From Pinus tabuliformis (taxonomy: Eukaryota > Streptophyta > Pinopsida > Pinales > Pinaceae): a stretch of 64,000 bases of DNA. Positions within the stretch are counted from its first letter, which is position 1; the number at the start of each line of letters is the position of its first letter. Below the pieces are notes generated by a model. The model did not search any database. It saw nothing but the letters and a program-made list of their open reading frames with translations, and was not told the origin of the DNA. The stretch spans positions 368,475,781 to 368,539,780 of the forward strand of contig CM062814.1 in the NCBI GenBank assembly GCA_031772625.1, given 5' to 3'. Shown piece by piece: positions 23,154 to 35,130 of this stretch. The position numbers were made by a program, and so were the translations under genes.

Positions 23154-24555
23154 TTTTTTTCTCGGTAAAGACTAATTCTATTAAAAGTAAATAAAAATAA
23201 AATTACAAGGAGGTCGAAACCTCAGAGGAGAGCAATTACTAGCCTTCAGCTCATCAAAACTATCCCAAGGTTGGGAGAACCAGTTAAAGAATGCCCAAAA
23301 ACCATACATAGAGAGCTGAATATATCAATAAACCTGAAAAAGGACATGTGGTAGCCCTTAGCGAAGCTGTCGATACTAACCAGAGATAGAGAAGCAATCG
23401 ACATATGCTAAACCATAGACCCATAGCAAAAAGACACTACTAAAACCATAGAAACAAAACAAAGTAACCTGGTGAGCCAAAATAAAATGTTGGGGGAGCA
23501 TGCAGGGTCCACGAGGCATCAAACGACCGCGTCTTGGTCCAGACATTCCTCCATAACCGAGCATGCATTGCCAAACCATAACACGCCCACCTTTGCCTCG
23601 TCATCCATACCGCTGCCACCTGGGTGAATCGACAAACGATGGTTGCCACAAGAACTATCAGCAAGGTCAACTGAGCCAGAGGCTCCGTGAAAGTTGCCAA
23701 CTGGTGGTTGGGTGTCAGCAGAAACATTCCCCTCGATATGTAATTCGCCATGATTGATCACATTGCCTTCGTCTTCCATCTGCTGCTCGCTACCGAGGCC
23801 GCCCTGTGAATGCTCCGCCGAGGTGTGCACTGAAACGTTAGGTTGAGCCTCTTCCTCCGCGAAGATGACGGTAATGCTAGCCGAGATAATAGGCTTGTTG
23901 AGGCTGCTTTGAAACTTGAAATGGGTGGTCTGGAAGGTATTATGCGGGAAAGGCTTGCAGACAGAACTGGGCTGAGGCAGAATTTCTGGAGATGATGGAG
24001 GGGACGCAGGAGCCAGAGGGATATCAATTGAAGGAGTAGGCTGAGAACGCCCACGACCACTGCGACTACCACCATAATGACTTCGCATGCTGCGGTGCAC
24101 CATGGTTAGGCTGCGAAGGGAGAACGAAGCAGAGCAGGTAACAGAGGAAGGGATACAAGACAACTTGAAGGGAAACCGCCCAGAATTCAGATAGTAGAGC
24201 TGGGTCTTTGAAAGGGGAAGCTTAACTTCAGCAGCAAAAGCCCCCCCAAACCAAACACTGATGGTTGCAGTCGTTCTACTACAAAAATTCTTAATCTGAC
24301 GCGGGCGATAGCAGGAGGGCAAGGAGCAGATAATGGATGGGATAGCTGATAACACCATAAATAAAACCTGAGGAGTATTGTCTCGACCCAAGTGAACATT
24401 TAATTCGAAATGTAGGATAATTAGCTGATGCCTTGTGTGAGCCTGCATTAACCATGAATAAGCGTGGAGGAATGTGCGAACCTGCTGCTTGCAGGTTCGA
24501 ATGCCGACGCTGATGAAACTCTCCATTAATAATCCATTAATTCACCCGCATCCGG
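23154..24555 (-). mobile_element. Poly(A) retroelement (LINE-like), member 2, with target-site duplication
   Basis: About 1.4 kb in minus orientation, with a T run (23153-23160) as the poly(A) end. Direct repeats tttgaccgatgacatt (to 23153) and tttgatcgatgacatt (to 24574) flank it. The paralogous block at 18190-18206 has one uninterrupted ttttgacctatgacattgattt, the empty site. The 5' end (minus strand) starts near ccggatgcgggtgaa, like the 5' end of the 13.46 kb member (cagatgcaggtga). No reverse transcriptase is present. It is much more GC-rich than its surroundings. Confidence 0.88.
23519..24526 (-). CDS. ORF of the poly(A) element, gag/ORF1-like, unassigned
   Basis: A 335-residue frame starting MESFISVGIRTCKQQ and ending CLDQDAVV. 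The N-terminal third looks like translated leader. The centre is Ser/Pro/Arg-rich (GGSRSGRGRSQPTPS) and is followed by THFKFQSSLNKPIISASITV and an acidic EEEAQ stretch, both conserved in the 13.46 kb element. I see neither a DUF4283 fold nor a zinc knuckle, so it is at best the N-terminal part of a LINE ORF1. The stretch conserved between the two elements suggests real coding in at least the middle region. Coding status today is doubtful. Confidence 0.45.
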   Translation of the reverse strand: MESFISVGIRTCKQQVRTFLHAYSWLMQAHTRHQLIILHFELNVHLGRDNTPQVLFMVLSAIPSIICSLPSCYRPRQIKNFCSRTTATISVWFGGAFAAEVKLPLSKTQLYYLNSGRFPFKLSCIPSSVTCSASFSLRSLTMVHRSMRSHYGGSRSGRGRSQPTPSIDIPLAPASPPSSPEILPQPSSVCKPFPHNTFQTTHFKFQSSLNKPIISASITVIFAEEEAQPNVSVHTSAEHSQGGLGSEQQMEDEGNVINHGELHIEGNVSADTQPPVGNFHGASGSVDLADSSCGNHRLSIHPGGSGMDDEAKVGVLWFGNACSVMEECLDQDAVV

Positions 24556-24574
24556 GTTTTTGATCGATGACATT

Positions 24575-25530
24575 GATTTCATGCCATTAGTCTAATTTCT
24601 TAATGCATGTATCTGTTACCCAACTCTTAAGTTTATCCATATATGTATGTGACTAAATTTTAAGATATTTTGTTACACCACTCTTAACTTTATCCATATA
24701 TGTGTGAGATTAAATATTAAGATATTTTTTTAAACACAGGTATGTTACACTTACTTTTTTTCTATGTCAAAAGAAATTCTCAACTACAGTGCAAATAAAC
24801 ACTAATTTTGAACGTAAATCCTTTTCATGGTGGGAAATTCCATCAAATCCGAAGTATATCACATGCGCTAGACTGCTCTAAAGATCCTCTAAAGCCTTGC
24901 GCGAATTTTATATTATTATTCGAATTCTAATTTATATCTGTACGACTTTTATATTATTATTCAAATTCTAATTTATATCTATTTTTTTTATATATCTATT
25001 ATATCTATTTATATCTATACCACATTAATATGCGAGATTTTTTTTGCTCTGAAAAGTTATGGAAGTTCTGGTTATATTTTGAGAAAATATGGCAAGGATT
25101 TTTGTAAATCCACTTAAAAAATCTCAAATTTCATATTTTTTGTAAATCCACAAAAGTTGTTAAATTTCATAATTTTAAGTGCTCTAGAATTTTTTGATGG
25201 TGCTGAATCCATTTCCACCATCAAAAACATGATTCAAACACTACCTCTACAAAAAAAATTGACCCTACTTCCAACCATTTTTAATTGTCCAAACAATTCC
25301 TCCACTTCCATAAACAACTCCAAGTAACATTACTACCACCTACCGAATTGATGGTATCATTTAGGCACACCATCCAATCCTGCATGATGTTTTATTTCCA
25401 TGTGGTTCAGATTCCGGTTATATGTATTAATGAATTGTTTATGTCCATTTAACAGTCTGCAAGAACACGTGCTTTATATCAAACGTTAGATGTAAAATGG
25501 CAGTTTGTTTTATCGTTTTTTAATGTATTA
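24575..25530. repeat. Host repeat block, paralogue of 18.19-18.73 kb
   Basis: Continues the block interrupted by the retroelement: cttaatgcatgtatctgttac, then the atcacatgcgctagactgctctaaagatc region and the ttaggcacaccatccaat region. Short local duplications (24955-25020) and the foldback-like segment at 25.03-25.33 kb are extra relative to 18.5 kb. No gene. Confidence 0.65.
25030..25330. repeat. Foldback-like dispersed repeat, inverted copy at 29.7-29.9 kb
   Basis: Contains tttttgatggtg ... caccatcaaaaa, a 12-base inverted repeat around ctgaatccatttc (about 25191-25229). The reverse complement of about 29735-29900 matches it. Absent from the paralogous block at 18.55 kb, so it is probably a small non-autonomous insertion. 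Exact termini are not resolved. Confidence 0.5.
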
Positions 25531-25599
25531 AATAAATAATTTTAATTGTATTGGATTACACAATCCACAAATTTCTACCTAATTTAAAACCAAATTTAT

Positions 25600-27720
25600 T
25601 TATACATAAAAATTAAACTATATTATTGTAACATACCTCAGTGACCTCACATGTAAGAGAAGGGTGTTAGAATTTTTTTATACAAATTACCCTCAAGTAA
25701 TTATCCAAATCACAACTCCACATTCCTCACTAACCATTAGATATAATGTTTATTAGTACATAAAGTAAATTGCAATAGAGGACAACAAGTTGCATAACCA
25801 TTAACAACCATTGTGGTAGTATAATAACATAAACTTTCTCATGAACCTTGCATCCATTTCATGATTTCCTTATCCATATTAATTAATCACATACTTGACA
25901 TTATGACTATCATATTAATAAAGAATCAACATCATTAAGGATTCAACACCATCAATCTGATGCAAAAGACAATCACACCATTGAACATCGATATACCCTG
26001 GAAACCCCGTAGGGTGAAAACCAGCAAACGTTTAATCCTATTATTAAACGCTCCTAAGGGTTTTCACCCCTCACTCAATGGCTTATAAGGGATTCCATCC
26101 CTTAACCATTGTTATAAAATATTACAATGAATTATCATTAAATTGTCACATAACTAGCCAAAAGCTAATACACTTTCCAAGAAACCCTTTACCTACAAAT
26201 CACCACTCTCTACATCTCTGTAGCATGATTGTTCTATTCAGGTACGATTTCGCAACTTGTACTCATCTGCATGGACCATTAATTCTTTTCTTGCCACAAC
26301 GTTAAATATAATCTATACTTTGCATAAGTAATCCAACTTTCCCTGCCAATGTTGTCATTATCAACATTCATATCATGATTACATTTATAAATAATCATAT
26401 TAACTAATATTTCCCTTCGCATAAGCACATATTCTTAAAGGAAAAAACACTAAGGCATTCCTTTGAAGGGACTAACTAAAACATCAGTTATAATCTTCTT
26501 ACATGAAAATTGACATAAACTTTATCAAAAGAACTAGTCCTTTAGCTATTACTTTTGATGCATGTAAATATGTAAAGCAATCTACACAACTTGTTGTCTC
26601 TTCCCGCATGCGAATGTATATCCTTTCTAATGAAAGATAACACCAATCTCATGTGCATACTCATCTCATTCAACAAGAAACTAAGACAATAGTTATGTTA
26701 GCATAAAAGTAATCACATATCATTTTCCTAAAGAAATATGACTCAATAGTTCTTCTATCCATACAAAGAATATATCTCTATAACACATTGACTATACTTT
26801 GTGCATCCAATAGCTTATCATAATAGCCCTTCTTTAATGAATGCAACACATACTCCTTTCTCTAGAATTCTACCATCATTTCATGTAAACAATTACATAC
26901 TTCTTTCTTAAAGGAGGGCATTATAACCCCATTTCTCTATCTTCCTATAAGTAAGTTTCTCATGCTTTCCCTTTCAAGAAAATATTATAGATACCCATCT
27001 TTATGCATAAAAATCAAGAAACAATAACAAGGTTAACTTACCCTTTTATGCACCAAAATCAAGAAATCAACCCACCTCATCTAGCAAGACAATCTTTTCA
27101 AGAGATTAATATTTTCAAGAAAGTTAACATCGATTATTATTTCCAAGAAAGTCAACATAATACTTTCTCTACGTACACCCAAAATCATATTTCCAATGTC
27201 ACAATAGCTACCCTTATGTGCATGCAACATGTGTTTTTCCTAACACAATTACTTTTACTTCATTGCACATAATCTTTTCATGTAACACGTATGGATTCTT
27301 GTTCTTGTATGAACACTAATCATATGTGTCTTTTAGGAAAGATTCTCTATTTTTGTTTCAAGAGATTCTCTATTTTTGTTTCACACTATGTCCTCAAGAA
27401 GTTTACATGTCTTACCATCTTTTCTCAAGAAGATATTTTGGCTACTTAGCAAGGATTTCGTTATGTTATTCCAAGAAAATGACAAAGTGTCACAGCATTT
27501 CACACACAAGATTCGCATGTAGTATTTCTAAGGAAAACTACGTTTTTACTTTATAAGAGAAACTACATATTTACCTAGCTTTTATGTCCACACATTTTCT
27601 TCACATTCTTCATTGCATACTATTATGCATATATTATCTATATTTGGTAAGAAACCTTTCAAAAAGATATCCAAATAAAACATACATATATTTTTCCTTC
27701 TAGAAAGTGAGCAAGTTACT
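25600..27720. other. AT-rich region, no gene recognised
   Basis: About 2.1 kb with a C-rich, T-rich plus strand and short local repeats (for example the paired agattctctatttttgtttca at 27340-27385). No ORF on either strand has protein-like features. It could be an old LTR, since it starts near tgtaacatacctcagtgacc at 25628, but I cannot find a matching second end. Confidence 0.4.
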
Positions 27721-27955
27721 TATCTTATCCATGGCAGCCTCCTTGCCTCCATCACCTTCAACACGGAGAAAGAACTTCCTTTCAATAATAATGTGGGACA
27801 AGTTCGATCCTTGCACTGCAAACACTCCGATGTGATGCAAGACTACAAATCTTGGGCAATGCATTGTGGATCAAGTGCTTCTTGAGGGAATACAGTCACG
27901 GCTAAAATGACTTCCAGATTAAAACTCTACCCAACGTCCCACCTAAGACCACGGA

Positions 27956-28518
27956 ATGGACGGCGAGGGTTCCATCGGGGTAATAAAATCCTTCTCTAGC
28001 AGAGCGCCATCGGCCTATACACTATTAATGCAGTTGAGCACGAAGGGCTTCCCGACGTTCGCAGGGGCCGAAGACAATGAAATATTTGTGACAGAAGCCG
28101 CCACCACCTGCGCACGCCGATGTTGCTATAGTTTCGGCGAGCCTTGATGCTTAGCTGCCTCACGAAATTGGGAGGGAACCTCAAAATCAGGGGCGTTGAA
28201 GCTCCTGAGAAGGCAGCCTTGTTCAAGAATCCCTTCCGCGAGGAGCTCCGAGAGTCCGTCCGCTCGTATTTCGCAGAGCCTAAGGGATTCGCCTGGCACT
28301 CGAAGAGCGGCGACGCTCTCCCTGGCCTGGAACCTGTGCTCCCATCATCATGCACACATTTGCCACGGCCATGGCTGGTACAATTTTCTCAATCCCCAAA
28401 TCACATGTTAAGGATTCATTTCCTGCAGTCCTCCCTCGTATTTTGTTTTCCTCCATCCTCATTCAGTTTCTCGAATATCAAGAATCAGTTTCGTAACAAA
28501 CTCATAACTATTTCATAA
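27956..28518 (+). other. GC-rich unassigned ORF region
   Basis: A 0.45 kb island (about 27950-28400) is clearly GC-richer than its surroundings. Frame 1 runs from 27956 to 28147 (MDGEGSIGVIKSFSSR ... CYSFGEP). An overlapping second frame from about 28132 to 28518 contains TKLGGNLKIRGVEAPEK and FREELRESVRSYFAEPKGF, which reads like a folded protein, then turns into ordinary AT-rich sequence after about 28420. A minus-strand frame (27996-28355) also stays open. It could be a decayed exon or a captured gene fragment; I do not recognise the family. Confidence 0.35.
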
Positions 28519-28539
28519 CTGTTTAATTTACGCTGAATT

Positions 28540-29700
28540 ATTTTTAGTGATGTTACAATTATAAAATTTATTTATATATAAAAATTAAAATATATTATAT
28601 TAAAATTATCTAAAATTAAAATATTTGATATAAATTTAATTATTTTATAAATAATTAATAAAAAATTTTATTTTTGTTGCTTAAACTGTATTCCATTAAT
28701 ACTTTAAAAAATGAAAAATTCGTAACTCAAACCTACCATTATAACTAATCTCTACCTAATTCTATTCTACCTAATCTCTACTTAATTCTAGGGAAATTAG
28801 ATCCAGAAATTTAAGAATAAAACCTCCTAGACTTACTAACAAAGAGATAACGGCATTCTCATAGATTAAGTTCCGCCGAAAGTTTCGGTAGAGATTGTGG
28901 AATAGTACGGCGGAGTTGACTAAACAAACAAACTCATAAAGCTCTTTTTCGGTGGCAAATGTTGTCATTTTCATTTGAATCATTTCATTAGTGTAGTTTG
29001 CAAACCCAAGGTGATTTCAAGAACATGGTTTGTTCATAGAAGCGTATTTTAACTTTTTTAGGTTGTGAATTTTACGGTTTATATGTTCAGGGCTTTTTGA
29101 ATTTTAGTGTGTTTCATGCACTTTTATGATGTTGACTCCATTTGTAGTTTAGGAACATGATTTAAATATAAAATGGTGCAGTATCTATCCGGTGAGCTTA
29201 AGTCAATTTTAGATTCCCAGAATATTCCGAAATCCGATGGACATCGGCGTGGTCAATTTTATGGATTCAGAAAGGAAATCTGAATTAAAAAAATTACCAT
29301 ATCTTTGAAAATTGCATCTGCAACCAGCCAGATTCATCTTTTATGCCTTAACTTCAAATTTATCTTTGGGATAATCCAGAAACGTGGAGTTTAACAATGG
29401 TTTAAACTCCGTGCTTGTGAAATTGTGAGCAAAGACATTGAATGCTAGCAAATCATAGTGGGTGACTTCTGTAAATGTCATATTAACTAATTTTAAATTC
29501 TTAATTTAGGTTTTGTACGATTTTTCTACCTATCACGAAAAAACAACTGAATTACCTGGAATATTATCATGTTTCATCTGAATCACCTGGAATATTATCA
29601 TGTTTGAATTTATTATGACACCGACTTATACTATGGCACACTGCTTCATTTAATTGGCTCATAGAAAAGGAGTCATTTACCAAGGCTGAGGAATTGCTCT
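28540..29700. repeat. Dispersed repeat A, copy 3 with left block
   Basis: Colinear with 18730-20060: ttccgccgaaagttt, gctctttttcggtggcaaa, ttagtgtagtttgcaaa and caaagacattgaatgc. Within it, tgaatcacctggaatattatcatgttt is duplicated locally (29548-29602). Noncoding. Confidence 0.7.
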
Positions 29701-29930
29701 AACGGCCAAAAGTGGCCTGGTAAAAAAAATTCCAAAAATCTCATAGAGGCAGTATTTGAATTATGTTTTTGATGGTGGAAATGGATTCAGCACCATCAAA
29801 AACGTCCTTGGACACGTAAAATTTTGAAGTTTAACAACTATAATTTGGATTTACAAGAATCCTTGCTAGATTTTTTCTAAATATGACTGGAATTTCCATA
29901 ATATTTTGGGAAGCTCCTCCGCCTCATTAG
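29700..29930. repeat. Foldback-like dispersed repeat, minus copy
   Basis: Reverse complement of the 25.03-25.33 kb segment, including the caccatcaaaaac / gtttttgatggtg inverted repeat (about 29767-29804). It lies just after repeat A copy 3. Confidence 0.5.
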
Positions 29931-29989
29931 ACTACGCACATAGAAAGCCTTTAGAACGACAAACACGGAATACGTGGCAATGCCTATCG

Positions 29990-30285
29990 TACCATCTCCA
30001 AATTCCAATAACCATACCATCTCCAAATTCCAATAATTCCCCGCCATTACTTTATCAAGACCATGAATATGAGCAATGCCATCTCCTACTTGAATTTTGA
30101 AAAAAATTCTCGGGGTGAAAACACATGGCGCTGCTTGGATCCCAAAGAAATCTAGCTACTTTATTAAGAGCATAAATACGAGCAATGCCATCTCCTACTT
30201 GAATTTTGCGAAAAATTCTTGGGGTGAAAACACATGGTGCTGCTCGGATCCCAAAGAAATCTAGCTATTCCACGGACCAGGGCTT
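29990..30285. repeat. 24-bp and 109-bp tandem duplications
   Basis: A 24-base unit taccatctccaaattccaat occurs twice at 29989 and 30013. The word gagcaatgccatctcctac occurs at 30071 and 30180 in two nearly identical 109-base units. Confidence 0.85.
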
Positions 30286-30299
30286 CATAACCGGGCTAA

Positions 30300-30950
30300 C
30301 TAACTATCACTGACTCGCCAAATCTCTTTAACTTAATATCGTATTTCATATACTTTATTAGCTTTCGTACATTTAATTTATTTATATATAAATAATTCAC
30401 TTTTTAAAACATAATCTATTTATTACGCCGTAAGGCGTTTCCCTTTGAAATGAACTCTCCTCTGATCCTTGTTGTCCTGGCTATACACCATCAGATTAAA
30501 TGTTAGATGATTGGAACAATTTCCTCCGTTAATCTTATAACTAATTCGTTACCCGTCAACTGACTCACTCATTAATATCATAACCTAACTCATTCCAAAG
30601 ACTGGGTGATTCCTCTTAAAGTGAAAGGTTACGATCCATTTGCACTGAACAAGGGTTTGAGCCACCTTGCATGCAGATACTTCATCCACAGGAGACATTG
30701 GTCGAAAAAGTCATTCGCAATATTGAGATTGAAGAGTCTGCTTCTCTCTTTCTTTTGCAGGAAACAACCTCCCTTTTTATTTCTTCCACAGGGATGAAGA
30801 GAGATAGTAAGTTTTGATCAAAGGGAACGCCAGAACAATGGAGTTGTTCCTGCGCAACTACATCTCCCTGGTTAAAGACGAGATTTGGTAACATTTTAAA
30901 GATATTTTCTTCCATTTGAATGAATTGTTTTCAATTCCTTTCATGCTTTA
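30300..30950. other. Spacer, no gene recognised
   Basis: Moderately AT-rich sequence without a supportable ORF; the 60-80 residue frames here show no conserved features. Confidence 0.5.
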
Positions 30951-30951
30951 A

Positions 30952-31925
30952 TGATGCTAGAAATAAATGTCTTATGGACGAGGTATATCATAATGATTCC
31001 TGATGTCTCTGCTAAAGCCTAAAAGCTAGAAATACATCTATTTCTCACAGCTCATTTGTGGTTATTTTTTAGTGTTTCCAGATATTTCAATTTTCAGGTA
31101 GTTGCTATTGAACAAAATGCCTTTCACATCCCATAAATAACTCTCCTAATAAGTGTGAAAACACTTTCGGAGCAACCAAAAAGTAACATAACTAGCCAAG
31201 GATTTGAAAACTTGCAGAAGGTTTGAGGTGCTCAATGAAAAATGGCTAGGATTGGTCAAATGTGTTAGTTGTTAGCTAGGTTAGTGTTGACTATTTACCT
31301 TTACTCAGCTGCCTACTTACTTTTACTGTTACCAACAACCCTGCCTTTTGATCAACCGTTGGCAAGTTCATCATCTCCAGGGCATAGGCAACAAGAGAAT
31401 AACTTGGGCAAGCAGCAAGTTCGAAGAAGGAAAGTCTCTGATGATGCTGGAAATAAATGTCTTATGAACCAAGTATATTGTAATGATTCCTGCTATCTTT
31501 GCTAAAGCCTAAAAGCTAGAAATACATCTGTTGCTCACAGCTCATTTGTGGTTATTTTTCAGTGTTTCCAGATATTTCAATTTTAGGTAGTTGCTATTGA
31601 ACAAAATGCCTTTCACATCCCATAAATAACTCTCCTAATAAGTGTGAAAACACTTTCAGAGCAACCAAAAACTAACATAACTAGCCAAGGATTTGAAAAC
31701 CTGTAGAAGGTTTGAGGTGCTCAATGAAAAATGGCTAGGTTTGGTCCACTGTGTTAGTTGTTAGCTAGGTTAGTGTTGACTATTTACCTTTACTCAGCTG
31801 CCTACTTACTTTTAATATCACCAACAATCCTGCCTTTTGATCAGCCGTTGGCAAGTTCATCATCTCCAGGGCACAGGCAACAAGAGAATAACTTGGGCAA
31901 GTAGCAAGTTCGAAGAAGGCAGGTC
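30952..31925. repeat. 490-bp tandem duplication
   Basis: aaataaatgtcttatg occurs at 30961 and 31451, and the whole 490-base unit (to gcaagttcgaagaagg) is repeated with only scattered substitutions. It contains gtgttagttgttagctaggttag, which resembles the start of a copia-type LTR, but no opposite end or retroelement sequence is seen. Confidence 0.85.
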
Positions 31926-32173
31926 TCCAGTTCACAAGGTTGATGAGCCCAGTGAGTCAAGTGGTAGAAGGCAGGCAACAATCTCGTAGGTATTTTTTTC
32001 AGACGACAAAGTTCTCTATTGCAAAAGATGCTTTCTGGTAAAACTGATGGTTTAGGTTCCCTTTATCATGTTTTCACACATATTGTTCTAGCCCTTTCTT
32101 ATCTTAAAAGTTCTCTATGGTGCAATCCTTGAAGACTCCATTGTTCCAGTTGTTTAAAATCTGGCCTGCCATA
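31925..32173. other. Spacer before the PPR array
   Basis: About 250 bases between the 490-bp duplication and the first array unit. No feature supported. Confidence 0.4.
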
Positions 32174-33081
32174 CCTACAAGAACTGCAGGGAGCATCTAA
32201 CAATTTCTGGAGTGCCTTCTCATAATAGTGTTCAAGGATGCAATGATGTGCACACAATGTAATCTCAAGCTCTCACTAATAGATTATGCGCTCACAATAA
32301 GTCAAATTGTAAAGGAATAAAAGCAAGGGATTGAATAAAAATCACTTCTTGAAAAAATAAGATCAAACCTTGCTTCACCCAACCTCTTTAGCCTTTATAG
32401 AATAGGCATTAGATTCTTAGAGTACAAAAATATCTCAGCTAAGAATAGACATAAGGGATTCAACATACCAAAGATAACTCCTCCATACAGAGCACATAAG
32501 ATAAAATTGAGCATTAAGATAAATTTTCAGACCATTCTGACGACTTCAAAATTTTAGAAACCGGACACCTTTTGTTGCTGCAAAGGGGTTCCTGAATATG
32601 TAATCATCCTCATCCTGTCAATCAAATCACTTTATAAAAATAGCAGTTTCTAAAAATAGACATTCTCCAAAATAGCAGGTTGTCCAATTGGTCAGAAATG
32701 TTGACCATAACCCTATCTCTCCACTGGGTATCCAAATATACTATAATCTGCAACTAAGAAAGACCAAGTTTCTTAGATACAAACTCAAAAAACTTGCTGA
32801 AACAAAATACAAAAGTGCCCATTTGACTGTCCTCCAAGTCCCTTGCCTGCTTCTCAATCTAGATGTGAATTTGATGCATGGGGAAAATGGCTAAAATAGA
32901 AATTTGGAAGGTTGATTTGGAAAATCTGATAATGATACCACAAGATGTTCTATCACCCTGAAATATTGTTTTGAATGTAACTCCTGAAATCTCATACAAT
33001 ACGAGTTTGGAATAAGTTAAGGACAGAACAAGGCTCTGCAACCAAATGAGAACATTAGCATATGAATATTTTGGATAACTC

Positions 33082-33570
33082 ATGTATATCCCTTGCATTA
33101 AAACTATATCTAATTATGGCTGCATGGTTGACCTTCTAGGCCGTGCTGGGCGTCTAGAGGAAGCACAAAACTTCATCGACAACATGCCTATAAAACCTGA
33201 TGCGGTTGTTTGGAGTTGTTTGCTTACTGCTTGTAGAATGCATAACAATGTAGAGATAGGACAATGCGTGGAAAAGCATATTTTTAATTTGGCCCCTACA
33301 AATCCTGCCCCCTTTGTACTTCTCTCAAACATCTACGCCGCAGCTGGTAGGTGGGGTGATATTGAAAAGGTTGGGAAATTGATGAAAGATAGAGGCATTA
33401 AAAAGACCCCGGCATGTAGCTAGATTGAGATCAAGAAGCAGGTGCATGCCTTCCTTGTAGGTGATAAATCACACCCACAATCACACAAAATATATGCAGA
33501 GTTGAAGAGATTGTATAAGAAATGAAGGTGGCAGGGTATGTTCCTAAGACGAAGTTTGTGTTGAATGACG
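33082..33570 (+). pseudogene. PPR protein, 3' end, array copy 1
   Basis: PPR proteins bind organellar RNA and act in editing and processing. This fragment has the last P-L-S-type repeat (GCMVDLLGRAGRLEEAQNFI, MPIKPDAVVWSCLLTACRMH) and the E domain (FVLLSNIYAAAGRWGDIEKV, LMKDRGIKKTPACS). TAG at 33421-33423 replaces the expected Trp of CSWIEI; in-frame homology continues beyond it (IEIKKQVHAFLVGDKSHPQS). A frameshift then leads to EMKVAGYVPKTKFVLNDV. There is no DYW domain and no upstream PPR repeats. Confidence 0.9.
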
Positions 33571-34625
33571 TGAAGGAGGTATGCTGGTCACGTTTGATTC
33601 CCAATTTATTTTCTGCTAGATATGCTTATATATCTGCTATTGATGAAACAAAAATGTACGAAACATATTTTTAAAATATGTATAAAGTAGGAGCTTACAA
33701 TGAGGTAAAATTGGGGTATGTGATCCCCATTAAACATAATTGGTCCACTGTCGTATACATTATAGAGATCACAAATTCCAAAGATTGAGGTCAAAGGGAT
33801 AATCATAATAAACAACAACCAATATTAAATAACTCCAGCACAACCACCATCCATCTCAAGCACCTAGAGGTAACATAGAAGCATAGAGTGGTGGTTCATC
33901 ATCATTATACTTTTAGGACCAACCATCTCTTGCATATGCTAAGAGTATGTATTTCCTCGTAGAATATCATAGGTTCAAAGGCAGAGGGGTAGAGTATATA
34001 CACCTCTATAAGATAGCTCCTCCATATAGAGCACATAAGATAAAAGTGAGTATTAAGATAAATTTTCAGACCATTCTGACGACTTCAAAATTTCAGCAAC
34101 CAGACACCTTTTGTTGCTGCAAAGGGGTGCCTGAATATGTAATCATCCTCATCCTGTCAATCAAATCACTTTATAAAAATAGCAATTTCTAAAAATAGAC
34201 ATTCTCCAAAATAGCAGGTTGTCCAATTGGTCAGAAATGTTGACCATAACCCTATCTCTCCACTGGGTATCCAAATATACTATCATCTGCAACTAAGAAA
34301 GACCAAGTTTCTAAGACAGAAACTCAAAAAACTTGCTGAAACAAAATACGAAAGTGCCCATTTGATTGTCCTCCAAGTCCCTTGCCTGCTTCTCAATCTA
34401 CATGTGAATTTGATGCATGGGAAAATGGCTAAAATAGAAAGTTGGAAGGTTGATTTGGAAAATCTGATAATGATACCACAAGATGTTCTATCACCCTGAA
34501 ATATTGTTTTGAATGTAACTCCTGAAATCTCATACAATACAAGTTTGGAATAAGTCAACGACAGAACAAGGCTTTGCAACCGAATGAGAACATTAGCATA
34601 TGAATATTTTGGATAACTCAGGTAT

Positions 34626-35130
34626 ATCCCTTGCATTAAAACTATATCTAATTATGGCTACATGGTTGACCTTCTAGGCCATAATGGGAGTTTAGAGGAA
34701 GCACAAAACTTCATCGACAACATGCCTATAAAACTTGATGCGGTTGTTTGGAGTTGTTTTCTTACTGCATGTAGAATGCATAACAATGTAGAAATAGGAC
34801 AATGCATGGAAAAGCATATTTTTAATTTGGCCCCTACAAATCCTGCCCCCTTTGTACTTCTCTCAAACATCTATGCCACAATTGGTGGGTGGGGAGATAT
34901 TGAAGAGGTTGGGAAATTGATGAAAGATAGAGGCATTAAAAAGACCCCGATATGTAGCTAGATTGAGAACAAGAAGCAGGTGCATGCCTTCCTTGTAGGT
35001 GATAAATCACACCCACAATCACACAAAATATATGCAGAGTTAAAGAGATTATATAAGAAATGAAGGTGACAGGGTATGTTCCTGAGACGAAGTTTGTGTT
35101 GAATGACGTGAACGAGGTATGTTGGTCATG
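34626..35130 (+). pseudogene. PPR protein, 3' end, array copy 2
   Basis: The same fragment as at 33.1 kb, with more substitutions (GHNGSLEEAQ in place of GRAGRLEEAQ; KLDAVVWSCFLTA). The TAG for Trp (34959-34961) and the later frameshift are shared with the other copies. Pseudogene. Confidence 0.9.

Noticed and set aside
25628-27720. An LTR starting tgtaacatacc
   Set aside because: No matching end, internal region or second copy in the window.
30952-31925. The 490-bp duplication as a pair of LTRs
   Set aside because: The copies abut with no internal region, primer-binding site or polypurine tract, and there are no TG...CA ends at the borders.
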